Of a stretch of DNA of 64,000 nt, positions 1-8,580 are shown one piece after another. This stretch comes from Candidatus Planktophila lacus (GTDB lineage Bacteria; Actinomycetota; Actinomycetes; Nanopelagicales; Nanopelagicaceae). Where the stretch lies: assembly GCF_002288385.1 (NCBI RefSeq), contig NZ_CP016783.1, positions 1,346,108 to 1,410,107 on the forward strand, given 5' to 3'. The position numbers were made by a program, and so were the translations under genes. The notes beneath the pieces are model-generated. The model saw only the letters and a program-made list of their open reading frames with translations, was not told the origin of the DNA and ran no database searches. Position 1 is the first letter of the stretch; every line of letters begins with the position of its first letter.

Positions 1-2
1 TT

Positions 3-1250
3 TTAGAAGCGGAAGATCAACGCAACTGGACCGATAACACCTACAAAATTTATAGCGGTTCGTTAGCCGAACCCCGTCCTTTTGTAATTGAAAAAGGAGC
101 ACAGTGGGAACAACGAGTCGAATTTGAAGTCACGCCGCCTGCAACTTCGATCCCTGATGGATCAAAGATCATTGCCAAAGAGATTGCTGCTCTGCCACGC
201 ATTGGAGTTCAATTTAATGGTGAGCCATTACTGCCGAGCGATGACCTCGAAAAGGCGCTATTTATTCTCGATATCGACCACATCCGCGTCAATGAAGAGT
301 GGCTAACCGCCCAAAAGATTGCCACCGTAAGCAAGAGTGGACTCACTCTCGAAGCAGCGCTGTTGTCATCAAATGACGGTGGCGAACTAGCTAGGGAGGT
401 CGAACATTTAAGCGCACGAGTCCCCGCAGGTTCACGTTTATTGATTCATCGCCAAGGTCGTCAAATTGTTCAAGAATCAGATCTGCCAAAGAATGAAACG
501 TTAAATTCTTATATTCCAGGAAGCGATGCTTACTTAGTTGATCTACATCGCGAGAAATTTGAGTTCGGAGACGCAGTCTCGTATTCAATGGTTCCGACAG
601 TTCATTCATCGGATCCGGAGACCATCTTTAAAACTCTCTACACCCAGAAAGAGTCGATTGAGTTTGCTCAAAAGTTTGTAGCGCCACAAGTAAGTGTTTC
701 TCCAATTACCTTTTCTACTCGCGGAAATCCTGAGACCGGACATCTCCGTGAGAACCGAATTAACTTTGCCCAACCAGGGATGGCAGAACAGATCAAAGGG
801 TTATCTGCCGCCGCTTGGACTTTAGGTTCTGTATTTGCACTTGCGAGCGCAGGTGCATATTCGGGAACATGGCACGAACTATTTGGCGAACACGGCCTTA
901 TTTACAATGAAGGTTCGGCAATTAAGTTCTCACCAACTTTCCACGCACTCTCAGCGCTAGGTGCGCATCACGCACATGAAATTACAATTGCAACTTCGCT
1001 AGATGGTTCATGGGTGGCTTTCGAAGACCGTGAATCACGAAAGATGGTTGTGGCTTCACAGCGACCATGGGTTGTTGAAATTACCCCCAAGGTTTTGGCT
1101 GGGTATAAATCGATTCAGAGCCTGCACGCCGATGAATGCGAAAAGGCGAGCCAGATCATGGATTGGTGGTCATATGCTGAGATAAATCCACTTCTCGGCG
1201 ATATTCCGCTATCGATCACCCCTTTTGAGATCCTTCTCCTGCGTGGCTAA
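3..1250 (+). CDS. D-apionate-lactonase-like protein, 3' part (5' end outside window)
   Basis: The reading frame is open from the first bases of the window and ends at 1250, so only the C-terminal ~415 residues are present. The visible start begins with a Glu-Asp-Gln-Arg-Asn-Trp-Thr-Asp stretch, and later come an 'AAWTLGS' segment and a Phe-rich helix before the C-terminal beta domain. From memory these fit the D-apionate lactonase (ApnL) family, which hydrolyses D-apionolactone to D-apionate; no alignment was possible. It ends 137 bp before a sugar-binding protein gene on the same strand, and a putative apiose operon lies 15 kb away, which fits a role in branched-sugar use. It could be another glycoside-hydrolase-like family with the same fold. 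Confidence 0.5.
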   Translation, partial: LEAEDQRNWTDNTYKIYSGSLAEPRPFVIEKGAQWEQRVEFEVTPPATSIPDGSKIIAKEIAALPRIGVQFNGEPLLPSDDLEKALFILDIDHIRVNEEWLTAQKIATVSKSGLTLEAALLSSNDGGELAREVEHLSARVPAGSRLLIHRQGRQIVQESDLPKNETLNSYIPGSDAYLVDLHREKFEFGDAVSYSMVPTVHSSDPETIFKTLYTQKESIEFAQKFVAPQVSVSPITFSTRGNPETGHLRENRINFAQPGMAEQIKGLSAAAWTLGSVFALASAGAYSGTWHELFGEHGLIYNEGSAIKFSPTFHALSALGAHHAHEITIATSLDGSWVAFEDRESRKMVVASQRPWVVEITPKVLAGYKSIQSLHADECEKASQIMDWWSYAEINPLLGDIPLSITPFEILLLRG

Positions 1251-1387
1251 TCCGGTTTTATAACGCCCTTTTCTGCCTCTCGTAACGGTTCGGTAACGAT
1301 CCAATTTTCATCAAAAAACCCTTTTATTGAGCGGGGTGGCTATGTACTATCGGTATCGCTTGACCCCACCTATAGGAGGAAATACAT
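1251..1387 (+). promoter_or_regulatory. Leader/promoter region of the sugar ABC transporter
   Basis: This 137-bp gap contains a direct repeat of GTAACG at 1282-1287 and 1293-1298, one helical turn apart, which could bind a regulator. A strong ribosome-binding site, AGGAGGA at 1374-1380, sits 7 bp before the ATG at 1388. I could not assign convincing -35 and -10 boxes. The operator idea is inference; the Shine-Dalgarno is seen directly. Confidence 0.35.
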
Positions 1388-2455
1388 ATGGCAAAGCTTT
1401 TCTCACGCCGCACTGCAGCAGTTGTTGCTGTAGCCGCAGCGTCAATGCTTGTGCTTTCTGCATGTTCAAATAGCGACAGCGGAAGCGGAGACACTGTAAA
1501 GGTCTCACTAATTACAAAAGATCAGTCAAACCCATTCTTCGTTGCGATGATCAAGGGTGCAACTGAGAAGGCTGAAACTCTCGGCGTAGAACTAACTGTT
1601 ACATCTGGTGTAGATGAGTCAGATTACGCAGGACAGATCACAGCGATTGAAAACGCAATCTCTGCAAAGCACGCTGGTATCTTGATCGTTCCAGTATCAA
1701 CAGAAGTTAACGCAGCGATCACAAAGGCACGCGAAGCGGGCCTTTACATCATCGCTCTTGACACAGCACCAGATCCTGCTGACATCGTAGATATCACTTT
1801 CGCAACAGATAACCGCGAAGCTGGTCTTCTAATCGGTCAGTGGACAGCTGCAAAGCTTGCTGGCAAGAAGGCAACAATTGCACTTCTAGACATCTTCGAT
1901 GACCGCATTGTGTCTGTTGACTACATGCGCGATAACGGATTCCTTGCAGGTATGGGAATTGATGTTAAGGATCCAAACAAGATGGGTGACGAAGCCAAGA
2001 CTGGCAAGTACTCAGGCGGCGACTATGAGATCGTTGGAAACGTAGCAACAGGTGCTAACGAAGACGGCGGCCGTACAGGTATGGAACAACTTCTTGCTAA
2101 GAACAAGAAGATCAACGTTGTTTACACAATCAACGAGCCAACAGCAATCGGTGCATGTGCTGCAGCAGCTGCTGCTGGTATCAAGCTCGATGTAATGGTT
2201 TCTGTTGACGGTGGCGGCGCTGGTATCAACGCTGTTAAGTCAGGTTGCATCAACGCAACTTCACAGCAGTACCCATTGTTGATGGCTGACCTTGGCGTCC
2301 AAGCTATCTACGACATCGTGAAGAACGGTACAAAGCCAACTACTTCAGAAGGCCTTGACTTCTTCAACACCGGCGTTAAGTTGATTACTGATGACCCACA
2401 AGAGGGTGTCCCATCAGAGACAACTGAATACGGTCTAGCAAACGCTTGGGGTTAA
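1388..2455 (+). CDS. Sugar ABC transporter substrate-binding lipoprotein (RbsB/FrcB-like)
   Basis: A 355-residue periplasmic-binding protein of the Peripla_BP_4 type. The N-terminus has a basic stretch, a hydrophobic core and a lipobox (LSAC, Cys at about residue 26) followed by a Ser/Gly/Asp-rich linker, so it should be a membrane-anchored lipoprotein that captures sugar outside the cell. The 'NPFF' segment near the mature start and the 'DTAPDP' and 'DNREAG' segments are typical of ribose/fructose/xylose binding proteins. It is the first gene of a binding protein - permease - ATPase set and has the strongest Shine-Dalgarno of the three. The sugar is not evident from sequence; the flanking genes suggest apiose, a polyol or a similar monosaccharide. 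Confidence 0.85.
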   Translation: MAKLFSRRTAAVVAVAAASMLVLSACSNSDSGSGDTVKVSLITKDQSNPFFVAMIKGATEKAETLGVELTVTSGVDESDYAGQITAIENAISAKHAGILIVPVSTEVNAAITKAREAGLYIIALDTAPDPADIVDITFATDNREAGLLIGQWTAAKLAGKKATIALLDIFDDRIVSVDYMRDNGFLAGMGIDVKDPNKMGDEAKTGKYSGGDYEIVGNVATGANEDGGRTGMEQLLAKNKKINVVYTINEPTAIGACAAAAAAGIKLDVMVSVDGGGAGINAVKSGCINATSQQYPLLMADLGVQAIYDIVKNGTKPTTSEGLDFFNTGVKLITDDPQEGVPSETTEYGLANAWG

Positions 2456-2490
2456 TCCCAGTTCTTTAGTGAATAACTAAAGAAGAGTGT

Positions 2491-2528
2491 TTAAAGAGGG
2501 CGGCTGCTTCGGCAGTCGCCCTCTTTAA
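2491..2528 (+). terminator. Strong UUCG-capped hairpin between binding-protein and permease genes
   Basis: Arms 2491-2507 and 2512-2528 pair over 17 bp with a single G-U wobble and are closed by a TTCG tetraloop. No T-tract follows, so this may be a partial (attenuating) terminator or an mRNA-stabilising hairpin rather than a full stop. Such hairpins after binding-protein genes are known to keep the binding protein in excess over the membrane subunits. Confidence 0.75.
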
Positions 2529-2621
2529 CACAATCTTGAAAGTGAATATATAAAGAAATAGATTTGAATAAGTTTCAGCAAAGTAAGTTAGAGTTCAAAT
2601 AAAGTTTCGAAAGGACCAAAA

Positions 2622-3662
2622 GTGAGTCAAGAGACGACAAACTACGATGCGGCGTCCGAATTCCAGGACCGTGCAACGTTTAGTCAGAAAATGCAGGCGG
2701 TGCTCCATAAGTATCCGTGGCTTAGCTCCACAATGGTGCTTGTTGTAGCATCAATTACCTTTAGTTTTTTCAATGAAAACTTCTTAACACCGTCTAACTT
2801 CTCACTCATCTTGCAGCAAGTAGCGATCGTTGGCGCTGTTGCAACTGGTCAGACTTTAATTATTCTTACCGCGGGCATCGATCTTTCATGTGGTGCGATC
2901 GCGATCTTCTCTTCAATGGCGATGGCTAAACTTGTACAAGGAACTCCTGCAGTTGAAGGCGATGGCCTTTCAATCTGGATCGCGTTCCCAGCAGGTCTAC
3001 TCGTAGGTGCATTTGCCGGAGCAATTAATGGCTTCCTAGTTACCAAGGTTAAGTTGCCACCATTTATCGTTACCTTGGGAACTTTCAATATCTTCCTTGC
3101 ATTCACACTCACCTTCACAAAGGGAACTGTTCCTGCAAATGAAATGCCGCCGTTCCTACTAACCCTTGGAAACTATGTAAATCTCGGACCTTTCCGAGTT
3201 ACTACTGGTGTTCTCTTCATGATCGCTATGTATATCGTCTTAGCTTTTGCTCTGCGTTACACATCATGGGGCCGTCACGTATACGCAGTTGGTGATGACA
3301 TTGATGCAGCTCGCTTGGCTGGTATCTCAGTTAACCGCGTTCTCATGAGCGTGTATGTAGTCGCTGGAGTCACTTTTGCACTTGCCGCCTGGATTGTTAT
3401 CGGCCGCGTAACTGTTGCTAGCCCGAATACGGGTGGAGATCTAAACCTCGATGCGATCACTGCGGTGGTTATCGGCGGTACTTCTCTATTCGGCGGCCGC
3501 GGCACAATCTTCGGATCCCTAATCGGAGCGGTAATCGTGGGTGTTTTCCGTAACGGCCTAACACTTGCTGGCGTGGATCTGTACTTCCAGCTGATGGCAA
3601 TCGGAATCCTGATTATCTTCGCTGTCTCTGTCGACCAATGGATCAGAAAGGCACGCAAATGA
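2622..3662 (+). CDS. Sugar ABC transporter permease (RbsC/FrcC-like)
   Basis: A 346-residue BPD_transp_2 family membrane protein with about 8-10 hydrophobic segments after a cytoplasmic N-terminus of about 30 residues. The C-terminal 'GGTSLFGGRG' region is the typical cytoplasmic loop of ribose/fructose permeases that contacts the ATPase. The start is GTG at 2622 with AAGGA at 2611-2615 as ribosome-binding site. It follows the binding-protein gene after a hairpin-containing 166-bp gap and overlaps the ATPase gene by 4 bp (ATGA), which indicates translational coupling. Confidence 0.88.
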   Translation: MSQETTNYDAASEFQDRATFSQKMQAVLHKYPWLSSTMVLVVASITFSFFNENFLTPSNFSLILQQVAIVGAVATGQTLIILTAGIDLSCGAIAIFSSMAMAKLVQGTPAVEGDGLSIWIAFPAGLLVGAFAGAINGFLVTKVKLPPFIVTLGTFNIFLAFTLTFTKGTVPANEMPPFLLTLGNYVNLGPFRVTTGVLFMIAMYIVLAFALRYTSWGRHVYAVGDDIDAARLAGISVNRVLMSVYVVAGVTFALAAWIVIGRVTVASPNTGGDLNLDAITAVVIGGTSLFGGRGTIFGSLIGAVIVGVFRNGLTLAGVDLYFQLMAIGILIIFAVSVDQWIRKARK

Positions 3663-4453
3663 GTAAGTCACCAATTCTTCAAGCAGTTGGAGTTACCAAG
3701 GCTTATGGTCGCGTTATCGCACTTGATGGCGCCGATCTAGAACTATTTCCTGGTGAAGTTCTCGCAGTAGTAGGCGATAACGGTGCTGGTAAATCAACTC
3801 TGATCAAATGTCTTTCAGGCGCTGAAGTACCTGACCACGGTCAGATAATTCTCGAAGGTCAAGAAATGTCATTTAAGCGACCACAAGATGGGCGCCATGC
3901 CGGAATCGAAACTGTGTATCAGACACTTGCTGTTGCACCAGCTCTCGATATCGCATCCAACCTCTTCCTTGGCCGCGAAATGCGCAAGGCAGGTCCGTTG
4001 GGATCTGTTCTTCGTATGATCGATAGCTCTGGAATGCGCAAGGCAGCGAAAGAACATATCTCTGCTCTTGGTATCGGAACAATTCAGAATATTTCACAAG
4101 CCGTTGAAACTCTTTCAGGTGGTCAGCGTCAGGCTGTTGCAGTTGCTCGCGCCGCTGCATTCGGTCAGAAGTTGATTATCCTCGATGAACCAACAGCTGC
4201 ACTCGGAGTTCGTGAATCACGTCAGGTTCTAAAACTTATTGAGTCACTACGTGAACGCGGTATGCCAGTTATCTTGATTTCACACAACATGCCACAGGTA
4301 TTTGAAGTAGCAGATCGCATCCAGGTTCAACGCCTCGGAAAGCGCGCTGCTGTTGTTACTCCAAAGTCCCACACCATGAACGATGTCGTTGCAATCATGA
4401 CTGGTGCAATGACAGTAGATAAGAAAGACCAAGCGCTTTCTTCAGTACGTTAA
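3659..4453 (+). CDS. Sugar ABC transporter ATP-binding protein, single domain (FrcA-like)
   Basis: A 264-residue ATPase with Walker A GDNGAGKST, signature LSGGQRQ, Walker B LIILDEP and the switch His in SHN. It energises import through the permease upstream. It has one ATPase domain only, unlike the roughly 500-residue double-domain RbsA/XylG proteins, so it should act as a homodimer as in FrcA-type fructose importers. The ATG at 3659 was chosen over an in-frame codon 21 bp upstream because it forms the ATGA overlap with the permease stop. Confidence 0.85.
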   Translation: MSKSPILQAVGVTKAYGRVIALDGADLELFPGEVLAVVGDNGAGKSTLIKCLSGAEVPDHGQIILEGQEMSFKRPQDGRHAGIETVYQTLAVAPALDIASNLFLGREMRKAGPLGSVLRMIDSSGMRKAAKEHISALGIGTIQNISQAVETLSGGQRQAVAVARAAAFGQKLIILDEPTAALGVRESRQVLKLIESLRERGMPVILISHNMPQVFEVADRIQVQRLGKRAAVVTPKSHTMNDVVAIMTGAMTVDKKDQALSSVR

Positions 4454-4485
4454 TTGCAAATAAATAACTAAAAGAGATTAAAACA

Positions 4486-5979
4486 ATGGCCACTCCGGTT
4501 CGTATTGAATCGGATGTGGTCATTGTTGGTTCTGGGATAGGTGGCGCTACAACCGCCTACGCATTGGCGCAAAAGGGCGTTAAAACGCTTGTTTTAGAGC
4601 GTGGCGAACGAATGCCGCGTGAGCCTGAAAACTGGTCGCCATCTGAAATATTTATGAAGACTCGCTACAAGCCAAATGAAAAATGGGTTGATGAAAAGGG
4701 AAATGAGTTTGTTCCTGGTGTTCATTACTTCGTTGGTGGAAATAGCAAGGTTTACGGTGCATCTCTGCCACGCTTTAGCCGTTATGACTTTGGCGTAATC
4801 AAACATCAAGAAGGTATTTCACCTGCTTGGCCATTTACCTACGATGACCTCGAGCCTTTCTATTACAAAGCCGAAGAGTTGTACCGCGTTCACGGCGATG
4901 CGCAGAATATTTATGGCAACAACCGCACGACTCCATTTCCATATCCTGCGATGAAGCACGAGCCATACGTTGAAGAACTAGGCAAACGTTTAACCAAGGC
5001 AGGCGTACACCCGCATTCAAATTCAATGGGAATTGATCTAGGTCCAGGAGGAAAATGTATTCGCTGCAAAACTTGTGATGGCTTTGTTTGTAAGTTAGAT
5101 GCCAAGAGCGATGCTGAAGTAAATGCACTTAATCCGGCGATTGCAACAGGCCATGTAACTCTCATGACTTCAGTGCAGGTTAATCGCATTGTGCTTAGCG
5201 CTGATGGAAAATCAGTCAGCCATCTAGAAGCAACTAAAGGCGATGAAGCGCTAGAGATTTACGGAAAAAACTTTGTAATCGCAGCTGGATCGGTAAACAC
5301 CGCAGCCTTACTGCTTCGCTCTGGTGTTGCTAACTCTTCAGATCAAGTGGGCCGTAACTTTATGATGCATAACAACAGCCATATCGCAGCCGTGGATATG
5401 CGCCGCAAGAACGATGTCACATTCCAGAAGACCCTTTCCTTCACCGATTGGTATCTCGATGGTGGAAAGGGTTATCCACTTGGCGCCGTGCAGTTAATTG
5501 GCAAGGTGCAAGGAATCATGATGAAATCTTTTGCTAAGCGTGTTCCACTGCCGCTACTTAATCTGGTCTCTGATCACAGCGTGGAATTCGTGGTCATGTC
5601 TGAGGACCTGCCACACCCAGATAACCGCGTAACCATTGATGAAAATGGGGCGATCAAGATCGCTCGCAAATCAGTTGGTATGAAGACCCACTTTGAACTT
5701 CTGCGCCGGGCTAAGAAAGTACTTCGTAAAACGGGTTATCAGGCAATCTTTAGACAACCTTTTGATATTTCCATGAACTCACATCAATGTGGAACAACCG
5801 TTGCTGGCAACGATCCACGTACCAGCGTTGTCGATGGTTACTGTCGCAGCCATGATCACCATAATCTTTATCTAATTGATGGTGGATTCTTCCCGTCATC
5901 TGCAGCAATGAACCCAGCGCTGACAATTGCCGCACAGGCGCTGCGCGTTGTCGAGCATTCAGATCTCGCTAAAGTTTAA
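4486..5979 (+). CDS. GMC-family FAD-dependent sugar oxidoreductase
   Basis: A 497-residue flavoprotein with an N-terminal dinucleotide fold (GSGIGGA at about residues 15-21), a 'GGNSKVYG' FAD-contact segment near residue 85, a Cys-rich insert (CIRCKTCDGFVC, about 190-201), and a C-terminal GMC half with His-Gln-Cys-Gly (about 431) and 'NPALT' (about 480) that supply the catalytic His and Asn. No signal peptide or Tat motif is seen, so it is probably cytoplasmic. From memory the pattern resembles pyranose/C-glycoside 3-oxidase-like and sugar 3-dehydrogenase GMC enzymes. It lies 32 bp after the transporter and probably oxidises the imported sugar or polyol; substrate and electron acceptor are unknown. 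Confidence 0.8.
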   Translation: MATPVRIESDVVIVGSGIGGATTAYALAQKGVKTLVLERGERMPREPENWSPSEIFMKTRYKPNEKWVDEKGNEFVPGVHYFVGGNSKVYGASLPRFSRYDFGVIKHQEGISPAWPFTYDDLEPFYYKAEELYRVHGDAQNIYGNNRTTPFPYPAMKHEPYVEELGKRLTKAGVHPHSNSMGIDLGPGGKCIRCKTCDGFVCKLDAKSDAEVNALNPAIATGHVTLMTSVQVNRIVLSADGKSVSHLEATKGDEALEIYGKNFVIAAGSVNTAALLLRSGVANSSDQVGRNFMMHNNSHIAAVDMRRKNDVTFQKTLSFTDWYLDGGKGYPLGAVQLIGKVQGIMMKSFAKRVPLPLLNLVSDHSVEFVVMSEDLPHPDNRVTIDENGAIKIARKSVGMKTHFELLRRAKKVLRKTGYQAIFRQPFDISMNSHQCGTTVAGNDPRTSVVDGYCRSHDHHNLYLIDGGFFPSSAAMNPALTIAAQALRVVEHSDLAKV

Positions 5980-6839
5980 GCAAGACCTAAGACGCGCAAT
6001 AGTTCATCATTTAAATCCTTGGCATCAACATCTACGCCAGTCCAATACTTAATTCCGATCACCGCTTGATTTACAACCATACCTAAACCTTGCAGAGTTG
6101 TTGCTCCGCGCTTACCCGCTTCATCTAAGAAGTAAGTCTGAGGTGGATTAACAATTACATCGGCAGCCAACATTCCTGGGCGGATCGAATCGAAATCGAT
6201 ATCCTGCTTGCCTTCGGTATTAACCATGCCCATTGAGGTCGAGTTGATTACAACTTCGGCATCGGCCGGAATTGAATAACTCTTATTCCATTCTACAAAT
6301 TCTGCAGTGGCAGAAGTCTTATCGTTGAGCAGCGCAGTTAGCTCTTCACCGCGAGCGCGTGAACGGTTTACAACATAGAACTTAGTCGCACCAGCGAGCG
6401 CGAGTTCTACGGCAATTGCACGCGCAGCACCACCTGCACCGAGCAGAACAATTGTTTTACCTGTTGCCGGTGTAATTTCTAGAAATGATTTTAAAAATCC
6501 TTTGCCATCGGTATTTTCACCGATTAACTTGCCGTCGCGATTGACCGCACAGTTAACGGCGCCGATTAGAGCAGCTGACTCCCCTAGGCCATCTAAATAC
6601 TTAATTACTTCGACCTTGTGAGGGATAGAGCAGTTAAAACCCTTCCAATTCATCGCTCTGGCGCCTTTTACAGCCGCTTCCAATTGGTCTGGGTTAACTT
6701 CACAGTTAACGTAGCGATAGTGCAGGTTATTGGCCTTGTAAGAGGCTTCCACCATGGCAACTGTTGGGTTGGAGTCCGAACCCTGTGAAAAGCTTCCAGT
6801 TAATTCATGTCGGAAAGATCCGCCGATATCCATGGTCAT
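5976..6839 (-). CDS. Shikimate-dehydrogenase-like oxidoreductase (AroE superfamily)
   Basis: A 287-residue protein with the AroE fold: catalytic Lys in SIPHK (about residue 72), GAVNC, catalytic Asp in GENTDG, then the nucleotide loop GAGGAARA and VNRS, which suggests NADP-type binding. The N-terminal HSxSP motif that holds the shikimate carboxylate is replaced by a Ser-Asp-Ser-Asn-Pro stretch, so the substrate may not be shikimate. The start ATG at 6839 has AAGG 7 bp upstream; a second ATG lies 6 bp inside. The stop overlaps the convergent GMC gene stop in a shared TTAA. It sits among sugar genes rather than aromatic biosynthesis genes, which favours a catabolic cyclitol or keto-acid role. 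Confidence 0.7.
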   Translation of the reverse strand: MTMDIGGSFRHELTGSFSQGSDSNPTVAMVEASYKANNLHYRYVNCEVNPDQLEAAVKGARAMNWKGFNCSIPHKVEVIKYLDGLGESAALIGAVNCAVNRDGKLIGENTDGKGFLKSFLEITPATGKTIVLLGAGGAARAIAVELALAGATKFYVVNRSRARGEELTALLNDKTSATAEFVEWNKSYSIPADAEVVINSTSMGMVNTEGKQDIDFDSIRPGMLAADVIVNPPQTYFLDEAGKRGATTLQGLGMVVNQAVIGIKYWTGVDVDAKDLNDELLRVLGLA

Positions 6840-6873
6840 GTTCAGACCTTACCTTGCAAGTTATGATCAGCCA

Positions 6874-7785
6874 ATGGCTACTCCATTCTTACAACGCATC
6901 GCATCCGCACCTATTTCATGGGGAATCTGTGAAGTACCGGGTTGGGGCGCGATGTTGCCCACTAAGCGCGTGCTCTCAGAGATGACCAGTCTTGGGCTAC
7001 CTGCAACCGAACTCGGCGCACCAGGTTTCTTCTCTGATGATTCTGCAGAACTCAAGGATCAGCTAGCAGAATTTAATATGTCGATGATTGGTGGCTTCAC
7101 ACCCGTTGTGCTGCATGACAAGTCACAAGAAAAAGCAACAATTGAAATGGCTCTGACCACCAGCAAAAAGTTTCAAGAGATCGGTGCAACTCACTTTGTT
7201 TCCTGCCCAGTACAAACTTGGGACTGGGCTAACCCTGAAGAGTTAAGCAAAGATGAAGTAACGCAATTCTTTAAGATGCTCGCTGAGGTAGATCAGATTT
7301 GTAAAGATCATGGCCTCGTACAAGTGGTTCACCCACATTTGCAAACAGTTGTTGAGACTAAAAAAGATATTGATATGGTGGTCGATAACTCTGAAGTTAT
7401 GTGGTGCCTAGATACCGGTCACATGACCATCGGCGGACAAGACACCGTTGAATTTGCGAAGAAGTACGCCAGCCGCGTTGGTCACGTTCACCTTAAAGAT
7501 GTAAATATGAAATCTGTTCCGCCAGTTCTATCGCGTCAGCAGAGCATCATGGAAGGTGTACAGAAAGGTTTGTTTACACCTCTTGGGCAAGGCGATGTTC
7601 CGATTCTCGACACAATTCTCGCGCTGGAAGCGGCCGGATATCAGGGTTGGTATGTCATCGAACAAGATGTCGCAATTACTGGTGAAATGCCAGGAATTGG
7701 CGAGGGCCCAATTAGCGGAATGAAGCAATCAGTTGATTATCTTCATAACGTTGTAGCACCAGCGCTAGCTAAAATCGGCAAATAA
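6874..7785 (+). CDS. Sugar phosphate isomerase/epimerase, IolE-like TIM barrel
   Basis: A 303-residue xylose-isomerase-like TIM-barrel protein. The N-terminal 'APISWGICEVPGWG' segment resembles the inosose dehydratase / keto-inositol isomerase group. Likely metal ligands are visible in VHPHLQ, CLDTGHM, VHLKD and VIEQD. It probably isomerises, epimerises or dehydrates a keto sugar or inosose. The reading frame continues upstream to 6754, but that part overlaps the start of the opposite gene; the ATG at 6874 puts the family N-terminus in the right place, although its ribosome-binding site is weak. The next gene follows after 3 bp. Confidence 0.75.
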   Translation: MATPFLQRIASAPISWGICEVPGWGAMLPTKRVLSEMTSLGLPATELGAPGFFSDDSAELKDQLAEFNMSMIGGFTPVVLHDKSQEKATIEMALTTSKKFQEIGATHFVSCPVQTWDWANPEELSKDEVTQFFKMLAEVDQICKDHGLVQVVHPHLQTVVETKKDIDMVVDNSEVMWCLDTGHMTIGGQDTVEFAKKYASRVGHVHLKDVNMKSVPPVLSRQQSIMEGVQKGLFTPLGQGDVPILDTILALEAAGYQGWYVIEQDVAITGEMPGIGEGPISGMKQSVDYLHNVVAPALAKIGK

Positions 7786-7788
7786 AAA

Positions 7789-8580
7789 TTGCAACAGATA
7801 AATCCCATTGTTTTGCCCGATGATTTCTCGGTTGGCCACTACGCCGCTGAAATTATCTTCACCGAATTAGTTCGCGCTAAATCTGAAGGACGCCCATTTG
7901 TTCTGGGTTGTCCAGGCGGACGCACTCCACGCAGTACATATAACGCACTTGCTGCAATGATCAAGGCCGGTAAGCAAGATATTTCCCATGTAGTTATTGC
8001 GATGATGGATGAATATCTGCAAGATAACGCTGACGGCTCACATTCAAATCATGGCGAAGATAAACACTTTAGTTGTGTGCGCTTTGCCAAGTTAGAAATC
8101 TTTGATGTTCTCAATTCGGGAGCTCCTGAAGGCGGAAAAATTCCTGCAGAAAACGTGCGCTTTCCCGATGCCTCAGATCCACAAGGCTATGAAGATTACC
8201 TACGCAAAGTTGGTGTGAACGTCTTTCTTATGGCTAGCGGTGGATCTGATGGCCACGTCGCATTTAATCCACCAGGGACTGAAAAAAGCGCACGTACCCG
8301 CATTGTGAGAATTGCAGATGAAACTCGCCAGGATAACCTAGGAACTTTTCCAGATTTTAAGGATGTAAGTGAAGTGCCAATGTACGGAGTTAGCGTTGGT
8401 CCAACCACAATGATTGATGTATCTGACATTGTGATTATGGAGCTCATCGGGTCCCATAAAAATAAAGCCTTTAAACGTATCTCGGCGGCAACCGGATATG
8501 AAAGTGATTGGCCTTCTACAGTTGTGCGCGAATGTAAGGATTACTACATCCTTGCTGACAATGCTGCAGCTAACTCTTAA
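7789..8580 (+). CDS. NagB/6-phosphogluconolactonase-like protein
   Basis: A 263-residue protein of the glucosamine-6-phosphate isomerase / 6-phosphogluconolactonase fold, with 'MMDEYL' (catalytic Asp position) and 'SDGHVAFNPPG' (Asp-Gly-His). The Glu that follows Phe-Asn in true NagB (FNEP) is Pro here, and the Ser-Leu-Phe of phosphogluconolactonases is also missing, so it belongs to neither canonical type. The start is a TTG at 7789, 3 bp after the stop of the IolE-like gene, implying coupled translation. It shares a TTAA stop overlap with the convergent ROK-like gene. A sugar-phosphate isomerase or lactonase role in the same pathway is inferred. Confidence 0.65.
   Translation: MQQINPIVLPDDFSVGHYAAEIIFTELVRAKSEGRPFVLGCPGGRTPRSTYNALAAMIKAGKQDISHVVIAMMDEYLQDNADGSHSNHGEDKHFSCVRFAKLEIFDVLNSGAPEGGKIPAENVRFPDASDPQGYEDYLRKVGVNVFLMASGGSDGHVAFNPPGTEKSARTRIVRIADETRQDNLGTFPDFKDVSEVPMYGVSVGPTTMIDVSDIVIMELIGSHKNKAFKRISAATGYESDWPSTVVRECKDYYILADNAAANS

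Noticed and set aside
5750..5935. Minus-strand frame inside the GMC gene
   Set aside because: It lies opposite the conserved GMC C-terminal motifs and resembles no family.
6754..6873. 40-codon extension of the IolE-like protein
   Set aside because: It is antisense to the start of the AroE-like gene and lies before the conserved family N-terminus.
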